DNA from: Dyella_B sp036746095
Lineage (GTDB): Bacteria; Pseudomonadota; Gammaproteobacteria; Xanthomonadales; Rhodanobacteraceae
DNA: 64,000 bases
NCBI RefSeq assembly: GCF_036746095.1
Contig: NZ_DAIOEU010000009.1
Span: forward strand, 54,683 to 118,682
Reading direction: 5' to 3'
This document shows positions 1 to 10,399 of this stretch, piece after piece. Position 1 is the first letter of the stretch. The number at the start of each line of letters is the position of its first letter. Both the position numbers and the translations under genes were made by a program. Under the pieces are notes generated by a model. It saw only the letters and a program-made list of their open reading frames with translations. It had not been told where the DNA came from and searched no databases.

Positions 1-6
1 TATCGC

Positions 7-1428
<1,422 letters not shown>

Positions 1429-1709
1429 GGGGGACTCCTGGAAGATGGGAAAACGCGATGTTAACAGCGCGTGCCATCTCAACTCTTGCTGCAAGAGAAC
1501 ATGTCGCTTTTTCGATGCAAGCCAAGCGCGCAAACACGTCATGTTCATCACTCGCACGCACAACCTCGGTGAGTCTGGATGACACTCACATGCGTGCAAC
1601 TCAGCCATGCCTGTACGCGCTCCACCGACTGGGCTCCACGTACGCGACAACGCAAAGTGAGGTCGCGGCAGGACAGCGCCGCCCATCCACTTTTCCAGGG
1701 AGATTCCAT

Positions 1710-2063
1710 ATGTTGAAAAAACTCGCCGCCGTTGCCGCATTGGCGTTGTCGTTCGCACTGCCCGCCTTCGCCGCCACGCCGGTCAATATCAACACGGCGG
1801 ATGCGGAAACGATCGCCAAGTCGCTGGACGGCATTGGCCTGGCCAAGGCGAAAGCCATCGTTGCCTTCCGCGACGAACATGGGCCGTTCAAGAGCGCGGA
1901 CGAATTGTCGCAGGTGAAAGGCATCGGCCCGGCCACGCTACAGCGCAATCACGACGCGATCCTGCTCAGCGGCGAAGGCGCGAAAGCACCTGCCGACGCG
2001 GCAACCAAGCCCAAGCACGCCAAGAAGTCCAAAGCGGCCATGGAAGAAGCCCCTCAGGACTGA
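1710..2063 (+). CDS. Secreted helix-hairpin-helix protein (ComEA-like)
   Basis: A 117-residue protein with a clear signal peptide (MLKKLAAVAALALSFALPAFA) followed by a helix-hairpin-helix region. It starts with the NINTAD motif typical of ComEA and contains two GIG turns (DGIGLAKA and KGIGPATL). ComEA-type proteins bind double-stranded DNA in the periplasm during transformation; a role in DNA uptake is inferred from the family. The C-terminal 30 residues are Lys/Ala-rich and probably disordered. The ATG at 1710 follows an AGGGAGA ribosome-binding site, so the longer open frame upstream is not used. It stands alone, away from other competence genes. Confidence 0.85.
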   Translation: MLKKLAAVAALALSFALPAFAATPVNINTADAETIAKSLDGIGLAKAKAIVAFRDEHGPFKSADELSQVKGIGPATLQRNHDAILLSGEGAKAPADAATKPKHAKKSKAAMEEAPQD

Positions 2064-2170
2064 TCCACTCGCAAGCCTCGATACGGCCTGCCTACGCGGG
2101 CCGTATTTTCAGGCAAGGCTTGCGCTACACTCCGCGGCGCCGCAACTCCATCCGCCGCCGCCATTTCACC

Positions 2171-2650
2171 ATGATCCTGCCCCGCTACCGCATTGGCTCC
2201 TCCACGATTCGTGGTGCGGGCAAGGGGCTGTTCCTGGACGAAGAGGTGGAAGCAGGGCGCATCATCACCGCACCGGATGCCATCGACCGCACTTATCCGT
2301 TGAGTGAACTGCAGGCCAAACCCGAGCAGATGTACGCCAGCGCGCGCTGGTTCGAAGATCGCTACACGTTGTCGCCGGAATGGCCGGACGAGTGCTACAT
2401 CAACCACAGCTTTGCGCCAACGGGCCTCTGGCATCTGGGTTTTGTATTCGCCCTGCACGACCTGCCCGCCGGCACCGAACTCACCGTGGATTACCGTCAC
2501 CTGCTGCCGCCCGGGCAGGAGGAGGACTTTATCGACACGGCCACCGGTGAGAAAATCATTGGTCTGCCCTGGGACGAGAGCCTGATGATCACCACCCGCG
2601 CTCTGGCCCGAGTGTTGGATAGCGCGAGCTTAACGATTGACCGGCAATGA
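2171..2650 (+). CDS. SET domain-containing protein
   Basis: A 159-residue protein made almost entirely of a SET domain, the fold of S-adenosylmethionine-dependent lysine methyltransferases. Visible hallmarks are the N-terminal GAGKGLF segment, the pseudoknot-forming INHSF (canonical NHS) near residue 78, and ELTVDYR (canonical ELTxDY) near residue 108. The post-SET cysteines of eukaryotic enzymes are absent. Such stand-alone SET proteins are scattered among bacteria and their substrates are mostly unknown. The ATG at 2171 directly precedes the conserved start; the upstream extension is Arg-rich and unlike the family. The stop overlaps the next start by 4 bases (ATGA), so it is co-translated with the following acetyltransferase. 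Confidence 0.8.
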   Translation: MILPRYRIGSSTIRGAGKGLFLDEEVEAGRIITAPDAIDRTYPLSELQAKPEQMYASARWFEDRYTLSPEWPDECYINHSFAPTGLWHLGFVFALHDLPAGTELTVDYRHLLPPGQEEDFIDTATGEKIIGLPWDESLMITTRALARVLDSASLTIDRQ

Positions 2651-3189
2651 TCGACATTCCCACCCTTGAAACCGAACGCCTGCGCCTGACCGCGCTGACC
2701 GAACGTCACTTCAACGACTACGCCGCGATGCTTGCCGATCCGGAAAGCACGCGCTGGATCGGCGATGGCTTGCCGCTGGATCGCACCAATGCCTGGCGCT
2801 CGCTGGCCATGCTGATCGGCCATTGGCAATTGCGTGGCTACGGCATGTGGGCGTTGGAATTGAAAGACACCGGCGAATTCATCGGACGCGCCGGATTGCT
2901 CCATCCCGAAGGCTGGCCCGATGTGGAAATGGGCTGGATGCTCAAGCCCGATCATCGGCATCACGGCTATGCCACCGAAGCCGGCGCCATCATCCTCGAT
3001 TACGCCTGGAATCAGCTGCAGTTGCAGCGCGTGATCAGCCTGGTACGCGTCGGTAACGAAGCCTCCGACCGCGTCGCCGAACGGCTTGGCGGCGAACACA
3101 TCGAGGACATCGATTTCTTCGGCAGCGACAACCACGTTTTTGCGTATTACCCGCCGCATCGCGAATTGCGGCGCCACGCGTTTGCGTGA
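2647..3189 (+). CDS. GNAT family N-acetyltransferase (RimJ/RimL type)
   Basis: A 180-residue acetyl-CoA-dependent acetyltransferase. It begins with IPTLETERLRL, the standard opening of the RimJ/RimL branch, and shows the acyl-CoA-binding region around HRHHGYATEA (family pattern Q/RxxGxG/A) near residues 100-110, followed by ARVGN-like sequence (VRVGNEASDRVAERLGG). The substrate could be a protein N-terminus or a small molecule and cannot be told from sequence. It overlaps the SET-domain gene by 4 bases and is probably co-translated with it. A palindromic repeat follows directly. Confidence 0.88.
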   Translation: MIDIPTLETERLRLTALTERHFNDYAAMLADPESTRWIGDGLPLDRTNAWRSLAMLIGHWQLRGYGMWALELKDTGEFIGRAGLLHPEGWPDVEMGWMLKPDHRHHGYATEAGAIILDYAWNQLQLQRVISLVRVGNEASDRVAERLGGEHIEDIDFFGSDNHVFAYYPPHRELRRHAFA

Positions 3190-3208
3190 CGTCACGGTTG
3201 TAATCGCA

Positions 3209-3281
3209 GGTTGGGTTGGCGCAGCGTAACCCAACATTTTCGAGCGACATTGGCGGGTTACGCTGCGCTGACCCCACCTAC
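3209..3281. repeat. Intergenic palindromic repeat, family A
   Basis: A perfect 14-bp inverted repeat, GCGCAGCGTAACCC at 3219-3232 and its complement at 3255-3268, separated by 22 bases and flanked by further GGTTGGGTT-like sequence. Copies with the same GCGTAACC/GGTTACGC core occur at 6476-6525 and, decayed, near 58394. It lies between two convergent genes and may act as a bidirectional hairpin, although no T-run follows. Confidence 0.75.
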
Positions 3282-3285
3282 ATCG

Positions 3286-4167
3286 TCATGCACGCGTAGG
3301 CATGACCATCCGGGCCACCTCCGCTAGCGCAAACAGCCGCGCCGTACGCATCCAGCCGGCCGCCAGCACGATCAACTGGCTCAGCAACAAAGCCAATATC
3401 ACACCACCCAGGCCGACGGCAGTCACCTGGATGCGCAGCACACCGAACGCGAATGCCAGCGCCAGGCCGATCAGCGTGACTACCAGATAGAACAGCAAGG
3501 TCTTCACCGGCTGCTTGAACAACTGCGTGATGCCGCGCCACATCGCGCGCGTCGCCGAACGCAGGGATGTGTCGGCAATAAACGCCGCACGCGCCGATTC
3601 CACGATCGACTGCATCAGCACCAGCACGATCAACAGCACCCAGCGCGCGATGGCTTCGTACCGGTCCGCCTGTGATTCCAGCACGGCCTGCTCCGCGTGC
3701 TTGCCTGCCAGATGCATACCGAGAAAGTGCACACCGAACACCACACCGTAGGGAATCAGCGACCACAGCAACAAACGGAACATGCGGCCGTATTCCACCA
3801 CGCCGCTCTGCAGCAAGGCGCCAAAGCCCAGCGCTCGCCCTGCGCGTCCGCTGCCGATCACCATGCCGGCAAGGAATGGCGACAACAGCAACGTGCACAC
3901 CAGCGCGACGGCAAAGCCCGTCATCAGCCATTCCGGATGATTGAAAGAACTGGTGATCACATCACCGAACATGACCGCATTGAACTGTTGCGCCCATTCG
4001 GTCGAATGCACTGAGTTATCGAGCAGACCACCCAGCATGGTCCACAACGGGAAGGCGACCAGCGCGGTGGGAATCAACATGATCAGCAGCCATAGCAACA
4101 GCAACCGCCACTGCACAGCAGCGCGCATGCCGGACAACAGGGCTCCAATATTGACGGAACGAGACAT
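3286..4167 (-). CDS. Multi-pass membrane protein of unknown function
   Basis: A 293-residue integral membrane protein that I do not recognise. About six hydrophobic segments are visible (roughly residues 20-45, 75-100, 120-150, 170-195, 220-245 and 250-270), with short loops and several Arg-rich cytoplasmic turns. A GTG at 4182 overlaps the stop of the upstream peptidase gene, but the ATG at 4167 has a GAGGG site at good spacing and is chosen. It lies directly downstream of the M1 peptidase and is probably co-transcribed with it. The layout resembles small permease-like or DUF-type membrane proteins, but no function is claimed. Confidence 0.75.
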   Translation of the reverse strand: MSRSVNIGALLSGMRAAVQWRLLLLWLLIMLIPTALVAFPLWTMLGGLLDNSVHSTEWAQQFNAVMFGDVITSSFNHPEWLMTGFAVALVCTLLLSPFLAGMVIGSGRAGRALGFGALLQSGVVEYGRMFRLLLWSLIPYGVVFGVHFLGMHLAGKHAEQAVLESQADRYEAIARWVLLIVLVLMQSIVESARAAFIADTSLRSATRAMWRGITQLFKQPVKTLLFYLVVTLIGLALAFAFGVLRIQVTAVGLGGVILALLLSQLIVLAAGWMRTARLFALAEVARMVMPTRA

Positions 4168-4178
4168 GGTTGCAGCCC

Positions 4179-6389
4179 TCACAGGGTGGTCAGCAAGGCA
4201 GAGATGCTCTGCATCAATGCAGAGACGTCGAGGGTCCAGCGTCGTGATGCGGCGCCATTGGGTTCGGTGGTCAGGCTGTTGTTGAGCCGGTCGCGATCGA
4301 GCAGATTGTGCCGGTCCGGATCGAGTTCGGCCGACACCACCTTGCTGGGTTTGACGAATTCGAAGCGTGCCCAGCGGCGGTCGTCATCCCAGGTCATGTC
4401 CTGGTGCGTGCCATCTTCGAACGTCACCCGCAGCAACTCCGGTGCGGCAACGCCATCGCGGCGCACGGTGACGGTGCTATGCCAGGGGAACGGTCCGGGC
4501 GCGCCAGGCTTGGCATCCTTGTGGGCCTTTTCCCAATCGCTGCGCTGCTTGTCCACCTGCTTGTCGATATCTTTGGCATCGACTTCGGTCTGCTTGCCGT
4601 CCTTCCACGTAACGCCCGCCTGCGGCAGTACCTCATAGCTATCGATGTCCGCCACTTTGTCATCGATGAACGCCGTGCCGTAGACGTACTCGTTGAAGAT
4701 CGCATCGACCTCCCTCGCGTTGCCCGAGCTGTCGATCAGCGCGGCCCGGAAATCCGCAACGGACGGATGACGGAATTTCCAGCGCTGGTAGTAAAGCTTG
4801 AAAGCCTTTTCCAGCGCCGGTCGGCCAAGACGCTCTTCCAGGTCATGCATGGCGGTGGCCGTGCGTGAATACACAGTGCCGTAACTGGTGCCGGAAAGGC
4901 GATCCCAGCTGTTCTGCGCCAGCGGATCGGCGGGATGGAACAGTGTGGCAGTCAAGCGCTCGAAGTCGAATCCGCCCATATGCGGCGTAATGCCCAGCGA
5001 TTTGGTGAAATGGGTTGCCAGTACCAGATCCTGCTTGCGCTCACGCAGCATGCGGTTGTCCCAATATTCGTTGAGCCCTTCATCCAGGATCGGCTCCTCG
5101 AATTCATCGGAAGCCAGGATGCCGTAGAAATAGCCGTGGCCGAATTCGTGGATGTTCACGAAATCACAGAACATCTGATCCACGGTATCAGGCTCGACCT
5201 GCTTGAATCCTTCCGACGTGAAAAAGGTGGGATATTCCATGCCGCCCGCTTCCGACGCGTTGTACGGCGGAACGACCGCTGTCACGGTTTCATACGGATA
5301 AGCTCCCAGCGTGCGCGAGAAATAAGCGAGCGAATCGATGGTCGATTTCAGCGTCGGCGCGGCGCTGGCTTCGTATTCCGGCGGATAGATCACGCGCACC
5401 GCCACCTTCGGGCTGCCTGGCCCTTCGTACGTGCCGTCCAGGGTCTTGAAACCCTTCGCGGCGACCCACGCAAAATCGTGCACGTCGCCCTGCACGAAGT
5501 GATAGGTGGTCTTGCCGTTTTTCTGCTCCGGCGTGCCCTGCAACTTGCCGACGGCACCCACGGTGTAATCGCTAGGCACGGTCAGGTGCACATCGTACAG
5601 GCCAAAGTCCGCGTAGAACTCGCTGAGGAAATGAAATTCGTGTACGTTCCAGCGCACGGCGGTTGCACCGCGCTCACCGGGCAGCTCGAGCACGCCGATC
5701 TTCGGGAACCACTGCCCAACCAGGTTGAAATCGCCCCACCATCCGGTGCGTTCCACCACGCGCGGCAGCTGGCTGAGAAAATCGATATCCAGCGCCAGCG
5801 TGCCGCCCGCCGGTACCGGCTGGGCCAGGTCGATGCGCACCACCGTTTCATCCGTAGCCGGACCGCCGTCCGGATGCACGAAGCTCCATGTGAGTGGCGT
5901 GCCGCCCTGTTGCACGCTCTGCAGGCGAATCCAGCCCCACTGGCCTTTCTCCAGCACCGCGTTGCCGCGCGAGCTGCCGTGCGCGGTAAGCACCTTGCGC
6001 TCGGTGAAGAACGTGCTGCCTTCGTTCTGGAAGGCATTCAAATAAAGATGAAAATAGACGCTGTGCACCTCGCGATCGCTGCGATTGCGCCAGGTCATGT
6101 GTTCCTTGCCGGTCACGGCATGCTTGCCGGCATCCAGATCCGCATCGATGGTGTAGCTGACCACGCGATCGGACAGCGTCGGCTCATTGCTGGTGCGCTC
6201 GCCGCCCCAGGCATTGGGTGCGCTCTGCGTGCGAATGATGGTGTCGTGCGCGGGCGCAAAGGGAATCTCTTGCACCGCAGCCGCCGACGCTGCGCTGGCA
6301 GGCGCCGCGACCTGTGCCATCGCCTGGCATGACCACATCATCACGCAAGCCGCGAGCCATCGCCCGCCGTTGCCCATTGCAAAGCTCAT
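4179..6389 (-). CDS. Secreted M1 family metallopeptidase (aminopeptidase-like)
   Basis: A 736-residue zinc metallopeptidase with a signal peptide ending near QAMAQ (residue 25). The gluzincin motif HEFGH is near residue 410 and the third zinc ligand lies in EEPILDEGLNEYW about 20 residues later, the M1 arrangement. The N-terminal half is a beta-rich domain typical of M1 enzymes, with an exopeptidase-like GGMEYPT segment before the active site. It is expected to act in the periplasm on peptides. The ATG at 6389 is preceded by AAGGGGAGA, which fixes the start; the upstream open frame has no homologous character. The gene overlaps the following membrane-protein region and probably forms an operon with it. 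Confidence 0.88.
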   Translation of the reverse strand: MSFAMGNGGRWLAACVMMWSCQAMAQVAAPASAASAAAVQEIPFAPAHDTIIRTQSAPNAWGGERTSNEPTLSDRVVSYTIDADLDAGKHAVTGKEHMTWRNRSDREVHSVYFHLYLNAFQNEGSTFFTERKVLTAHGSSRGNAVLEKGQWGWIRLQSVQQGGTPLTWSFVHPDGGPATDETVVRIDLAQPVPAGGTLALDIDFLSQLPRVVERTGWWGDFNLVGQWFPKIGVLELPGERGATAVRWNVHEFHFLSEFYADFGLYDVHLTVPSDYTVGAVGKLQGTPEQKNGKTTYHFVQGDVHDFAWVAAKGFKTLDGTYEGPGSPKVAVRVIYPPEYEASAAPTLKSTIDSLAYFSRTLGAYPYETVTAVVPPYNASEAGGMEYPTFFTSEGFKQVEPDTVDQMFCDFVNIHEFGHGYFYGILASDEFEEPILDEGLNEYWDNRMLRERKQDLVLATHFTKSLGITPHMGGFDFERLTATLFHPADPLAQNSWDRLSGTSYGTVYSRTATAMHDLEERLGRPALEKAFKLYYQRWKFRHPSVADFRAALIDSSGNAREVDAIFNEYVYGTAFIDDKVADIDSYEVLPQAGVTWKDGKQTEVDAKDIDKQVDKQRSDWEKAHKDAKPGAPGPFPWHSTVTVRRDGVAAPELLRVTFEDGTHQDMTWDDDRRWARFEFVKPSKVVSAELDPDRHNLLDRDRLNNSLTTEPNGAASRRWTLDVSALMQSISALLTTL

Positions 6390-6475
6390 GGATATCTCCC
6401 CTTCGCGAATTGATCGAGCGTGCGCTAAAGGCGACGGCAAGGGCATCAGCCAAACGTCATGCCGCGGGCCGTCAG

Positions 6476-6525
6476 CCCAGCGTAACCGAGCGTGTTCGAT
6501 GCCGCATGGTTGGGTTACGCTGCGC
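6476..6525. repeat. Intergenic palindromic repeat, family A
   Basis: Second copy of the repeat seen at 3209. The right arm GGGTTACGCTGCGC at 6512-6525 is identical to the 3255-3268 arm; the left arm CCCAGCGTAACC at 6476-6487 is slightly diverged. It sits in the divergent gap between the M1 peptidase and the response regulator. Confidence 0.7.
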
Positions 6526-6619
6526 AAACCCACCACCCGACGTTCAGACACCGCGACCGGAACTTGCTGAAAATCATGGCCATACTGCAACACCCAAGGA
6601 CCGCCGGAGCCCTTCGACC

Positions 6620-7303
6620 ATGCGCATCCTGATTGCCGAAGACGACCCCTCCATTGCCGCCGGCGTCAGCGCGGCGCTGCGCCAGGGCGGCCATGCGGTC
6701 GATCACGTGGTCGATGGCATCCGCGCCGATGCCGCGCTGAAAGACACGCCCTATGACCTGCTCGTGCTCGATCTCGGCCTGCCGGGCGTGGACGGCAGCG
6801 AAGTGCTGCAACGCGTACGCAAGCGTGGCAGCGGCTTGCCGGTGCTGGTGATCACTGCCCGCGAAGGCCTGCGCGAACGCGTACGCGTGCTCGATCTGGG
6901 CGCGGACGATTACCTGGTCAAACCCTTCGCGCTGGCCGAATTCGAAGCACGCGTGCGCGCCTTGTTGCGTCGCTATACGACCCAAGGCGCGCCGGAAATC
7001 ACCATCGGTCGCTTGCGCCTGGACCTGCCCGGCCACCGTGCATGGGTGGACGACAAGCCGCTGGAACTCACCGCCCGCGAGTTCGGCCTGCTCGAAGCCT
7101 TGGCCGCACGCCCCGACCGCGTCACCAGCCGCGCCCAGCTGATCGAAGCCTTGTGCAGCTGGGACCAGGAACTCACCGACAACGGCCTCGATATCGCCAT
7201 CTATCGCCTGCGCCGCAAGCTCACCGATTCGGGCACCCACGTGCGCACCATCCGTGGACTGGGCTATCTGCTGGAAGAGGTCAAGGAAGCCGATGCAGGC
7301 TAG
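6620..7303 (+). CDS. OmpR-family response regulator (QseB/PmrA-like)
   Basis: A 227-residue response regulator. The receiver domain occupies residues 1-115, with the acidic pocket EDD at 7-9, phospho-acceptor Asp51 in LVLDLGLPG, a Thr/Ser switch in VITA and Lys near 101 in DYLVKPF. The C-terminal winged-helix DNA-binding domain includes LTAREFGLLEAL and the closing TIRGLGYLLE. It is expected to bind direct repeats upstream of its targets when phosphorylated by the kinase encoded next, with which it overlaps by 11 bases. The start is the ATG at 6620 that begins MRILIAEDD, the standard family opening. The signal sensed is unknown; the QseB/PmrA/TctD group is the closest recognisable one. Confidence 0.9.
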   Translation: MRILIAEDDPSIAAGVSAALRQGGHAVDHVVDGIRADAALKDTPYDLLVLDLGLPGVDGSEVLQRVRKRGSGLPVLVITAREGLRERVRVLDLGADDYLVKPFALAEFEARVRALLRRYTTQGAPEITIGRLRLDLPGHRAWVDDKPLELTAREFGLLEALAARPDRVTSRAQLIEALCSWDQELTDNGLDIAIYRLRRKLTDSGTHVRTIRGLGYLLEEVKEADAG

Positions 7304-8678
7304 GCGCCAAAGCCTGCGCAGGCGCCTGCTCACGACCTTGCTGGTGCCACTCACCGCACTGTTGTTGTTGAACAGCCTGATCACCTACATCGGCGCGCTG
7401 ATCTACGCCAACCACGTGCACGACGTGAACCTGGTCAACGACACGCTGACCCTGGTGAAATTGATGGCCGACAAAAGCCCGGACGGCCGCATCACGATGC
7501 AAGCGCAATTCCTGCTGGAATACGAGCCGGAAGGGCGCAACTACTTCAGCGTATTCAGCGAGCGGCATGGCTTCATCGCCGGCAATCCGGCGGTGAAACC
7601 GCCGCGCGGCCTGTTTGCGGATGGCCGTGCGCCGCAGCTGTACGACATCCAGATCGAAAAACATGCCTTGCGCGCCGCCAGCATCCAGATGTCCAACCCG
7701 CACGAGCCGGATGACCAGCTTGAGGTCACCATCGCCGAAACCCTGCACGACCGGCACCAGGAAGCACGGCAAATCCTGCTGCTCAGCATTCCCGCGCAGG
7801 CCTTGCTGATCGTCGCCGCGTTTCTGCTGGTATGGGTTGGCGTCAGCACCGGCTTGCGTCAGCTCGAACCATTGACCAACCAACTGGCCAGCCGCGAGCA
7901 CGACCTGGCGCCTATCGGCGATGCCGAGGTGCCGGTGGAAATCCTTCCGCTGACGCGCACCATCGATGGCCTGTTCGCACGCCTGCGCGGCATGCTGTCC
8001 TTGCACGAACGCTTCATAGCGGACGCCGCACATCAGCTGCGCACGCCCTTGGCCGGCCTGAGCGTGCATGCCGAACGCGCGCAAGCCAGCTCCGATCCGG
8101 CCACGATCAAGGACGCACTCAATCACATCCAGCGCCTGATCCTGCGCGCCAATCGCACTTCCAGCCAATTGCTCGCCCTCACACGCGCACAGACGGCACA
8201 GCACGAAGCGGGCGATACGGAGCGATTGAATCTCGCCACGCTGATTCCCGAACTGGTCGGCCAGCGTGTACACGAAGCGCTAGCCGCCGACATCGATCTC
8301 GGCTACGAAGGCCCTGCCGGCCCGCTGCTGATCGAAGGCGATCGCCATCGCCTGCAGGAATTGCTCGACAACCTGATCGACAACGGCCTGCGCTATGCCG
8401 GCCGCGGCAGCGTCATGACCGTATCGCTCGATCGCGAAAACAAGCACATCTGCGTTGCCGTGGAAGACAACGGCCCCGGCGTGCCGCTTGCGTGGATCGA
8501 ACGTCTGGGCGAGCGTTTTTTCCGCGTGCCCGGCAGCGAAGAACAGGGCAGCGGACTGGGGCTGGCGATCGTGCAGCGCATTGCGGAATGGCACGAGGCG
8601 CGCGTGCGCTATCGCAGTGGCAGCAACGGGCGCGGCTTGCGCGTGGAAATCGTTTTCCCGCAAGCGCGGGATGTATGA
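7293..8678 (+). CDS. Sensor histidine kinase (QseC/TctE-like)
   Basis: A 461-residue membrane kinase. An N-terminal transmembrane helix (about residues 12-35), a periplasmic sensor segment of about 120 residues and a second helix (about 165-185) precede the cytoplasmic part. The phosphorylated His is near residue 247 in AAHQLRTPLAG; the N box (ELLDNLIDNGLRYA), G1 (DNGPGVP) and G2 (GSGLGLAIV) of the ATPase domain follow. The ATG at 7293 has AAGGAAG upstream and lies inside the regulator gene, giving translational coupling. The periplasmic domain resembles the two-component sensor kinase N-terminal type found in TctE/QseC proteins; its ligand is not known. Confidence 0.9.
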   Translation: MQARRQSLRRRLLTTLLVPLTALLLLNSLITYIGALIYANHVHDVNLVNDTLTLVKLMADKSPDGRITMQAQFLLEYEPEGRNYFSVFSERHGFIAGNPAVKPPRGLFADGRAPQLYDIQIEKHALRAASIQMSNPHEPDDQLEVTIAETLHDRHQEARQILLLSIPAQALLIVAAFLLVWVGVSTGLRQLEPLTNQLASREHDLAPIGDAEVPVEILPLTRTIDGLFARLRGMLSLHERFIADAAHQLRTPLAGLSVHAERAQASSDPATIKDALNHIQRLILRANRTSSQLLALTRAQTAQHEAGDTERLNLATLIPELVGQRVHEALAADIDLGYEGPAGPLLIEGDRHRLQELLDNLIDNGLRYAGRGSVMTVSLDRENKHICVAVEDNGPGVPLAWIERLGERFFRVPGSEEQGSGLGLAIVQRIAEWHEARVRYRSGSNGRGLRVEIVFPQARDV

Positions 8679-8775
8679 AACCACGGCGGAATATCTCGTA
8701 CGCCGGGATGGCAATCCAGCCTCGGCACACCATGACGAATGCCGGAATTCTCATCCGGGCCTGGAACGAGGGCCG

Positions 8776-8800
8776 AAAAAAAAGCGGCGCTGAGCGCCGC
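8776..8800 (-). terminator. Rho-independent terminator of the aminotransferase gene
   Basis: A 7-bp GC stem (GCGGCGC at 8784-8790 and GCGCCGC at 8794-8800) with a 3-base loop, followed on the minus strand by eight T residues. It lies 56 bases past the stop of the aminotransferase gene and also faces the end of the sensor-kinase gene. Confidence 0.85.
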
Positions 8801-8856
8801 CGTGTTTGTCAGCTTCCCCTGCATGGGAACAACGACAAAAACTTGTATCGAAGAAG

Positions 8857-10266
8857 TCACATCGCCTTCTTTGCCTTCGTCAGCAACTGATCCAGCAACG
8901 CCATCGCCAGATCGATCTCTTCGTAACTGATATCCAGCGACGGCGCGAACGTGATCACGTTCTTGTACCAGCCGCCCACGTCCAGCACGAGGCCGATCTT
9001 CTTGCCGTTGTGTTCGAGATCCCCAGCGAGGCCGATGTCGACCATCTTGTCCAACAGTGCCTTGTTCGGCGTGAAGCCATCGTCAGTGCAAATCTCGGCG
9101 CGCAACGCCAGCCCCAAGCCGTCCACGTCGCCGATTTCCTTGTGGCGTTTCTGCAAATCCTTCAAGCCCTCGAGGAAGTAGGCACCCTTTTCCGGCACGG
9201 TCTTTTCGTAGTCCAGCTCGTAGCCCATCTTGATCACTTCCAGACCCAGCGACGTGCCGAGCGGGTTGGAATTGAAGGTGGAGTGGGTGGAACCGGGCGG
9301 GAAGATGGTCGGGTTGATCATTTCTTCGCGCGCCCACAAACCGGAGAGCGGATTCAGGCCGTTGGTAAGCGCCTTGCCGAACACGATGATGTCCGGCGTA
9401 ACGCCGAAATGCTCGATCGACCACAGCTTGCCGGTGCGCCAGAAACCCATCTGGATCTCGTCCACCACCATCAAGATGCCGTATTGATCCAGCACCTTCT
9501 TCAGATCCTTGAAGAAATTGCGCGGCGGCACGACGTAGCCGCCCGTGCCCTGGATGGGCTCCACGTAGAAGGCGGCATATTCAGCCTGGTTGACCTTGGG
9601 ATCCCACACGCCGTTGTATTCGGTTTCGAACAGGCGCGCGAACTGGCGCACGCAATGATCGGAATACTCCTCCGGCGTCATGCCCTTCGGGCGGCGGAAC
9701 GGATACGGGAACGGAATGAACATCGCGCGCTCGCCGAAGTGGCCGAAGCGGCGGCGATAGCGATAGCTGGAGGTGATCGAGGAAGCGCCCAGCGTGCGGC
9801 CGTGATAACCGCCCTCGAAGGCGAACATCAGGCTCTTGCCGTTCTTGTAGTTGCGCACCAGCTTGAGCGAATCCTCCACCGCCTGCGCGCCGCCAACGTT
9901 GAAATGCACGCGACCCTTCAAGCCGAATTTCTTCTGCGCATCGACCGCAATGGTCTTGGCCAGCTCGATGCGCGTCTGGTGCAGGTACTGGCTGGCGACT
10001 TGCGGCAACACGTCGATCTGATGCTTCAACGTGTCATTGAGGCGCTTGTTGCTGTAGCCGAAGTTGACCGCCGAATACCACATCTGCAGATCGAGGAACG
10101 GCACGCCGGCGGTGTCGTACATGTAGCTGCCCTGGCCGTGGCGGAAGATCTTCGGCGGATCGACGTAGTGCACGGTATCGCCGAAGGAGCTGTATTGCGC
10201 TTCGTCGGCGAGCAGTTGTTCGTCAGGGATGACGTAGTTGGCGGCGTTGGAGTCGTATGTGTTCAT
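8857..10266 (-). CDS. PLP-dependent class III aminotransferase
   Basis: A 469-residue fold-type I aminotransferase of the class III (ornithine/GABA/acetylornithine) group. Recognisable parts are the phosphate-cup region FNVGGAQAVEDSLKLVRNY near residue 125, the GGYHGRT motif near 154, the VDEIQMG motif (cofactor-binding Asp) near 268, and the Schiff-base Lys in FGKALTNG near 300. HSTFNSNPLG (phosphate-binding Thr in the partner subunit) follows. The substrate is not determined by these motifs. It is monocistronic with its own terminator. A second, distant class III aminotransferase lies at 51675. Confidence 0.88.
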   Translation of the reverse strand: MNTYDSNAANYVIPDEQLLADEAQYSSFGDTVHYVDPPKIFRHGQGSYMYDTAGVPFLDLQMWYSAVNFGYSNKRLNDTLKHQIDVLPQVASQYLHQTRIELAKTIAVDAQKKFGLKGRVHFNVGGAQAVEDSLKLVRNYKNGKSLMFAFEGGYHGRTLGASSITSSYRYRRRFGHFGERAMFIPFPYPFRRPKGMTPEEYSDHCVRQFARLFETEYNGVWDPKVNQAEYAAFYVEPIQGTGGYVVPPRNFFKDLKKVLDQYGILMVVDEIQMGFWRTGKLWSIEHFGVTPDIIVFGKALTNGLNPLSGLWAREEMINPTIFPPGSTHSTFNSNPLGTSLGLEVIKMGYELDYEKTVPEKGAYFLEGLKDLQKRHKEIGDVDGLGLALRAEICTDDGFTPNKALLDKMVDIGLAGDLEHNGKKIGLVLDVGGWYKNVITFAPSLDISYEEIDLAMALLDQLLTKAKKAM

Positions 10267-10319
10267 GGAAAGCGAAATAGAAAGGACGAAAGGTGTGATG
10301 GCGCGGCGTTGCCTTAGTC

Positions 10320-10345
10320 GTCATTCCGACGCAGGCCGGAATGAC
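10320..10345. repeat. Palindromic repeat, family C
   Basis: A 9-bp inverted repeat, GTCATTCCG at 10320-10328 and CGGAATGAC at 10337-10345, with an 8-base loop. The same GTCATTCC/GGAATGAC core recurs at 37880-37977 and 47784-47806. It lies between the aminotransferase and the phosphatase genes. Confidence 0.7.
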
Positions 10346-10399
10346 GGCACGGAGAAGTCGAACATCACGAAGATGGTGCAGATACGCTTCGAGCAAAGG

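Noticed and set aside
1429..1709. Upstream extension of the ComEA-like gene starting at 1458
   Set aside because: The extension lacks homology-like character and would bury the clear signal peptide; the ATG at 1710 has a good ribosome-binding site.
4935..6332. A 465-codon plus-strand frame opposite the M1 peptidase
   Set aside because: Antisense shadow with no start context and no domain character; the minus strand encodes a complete peptidase with its signal peptide and zinc motif.
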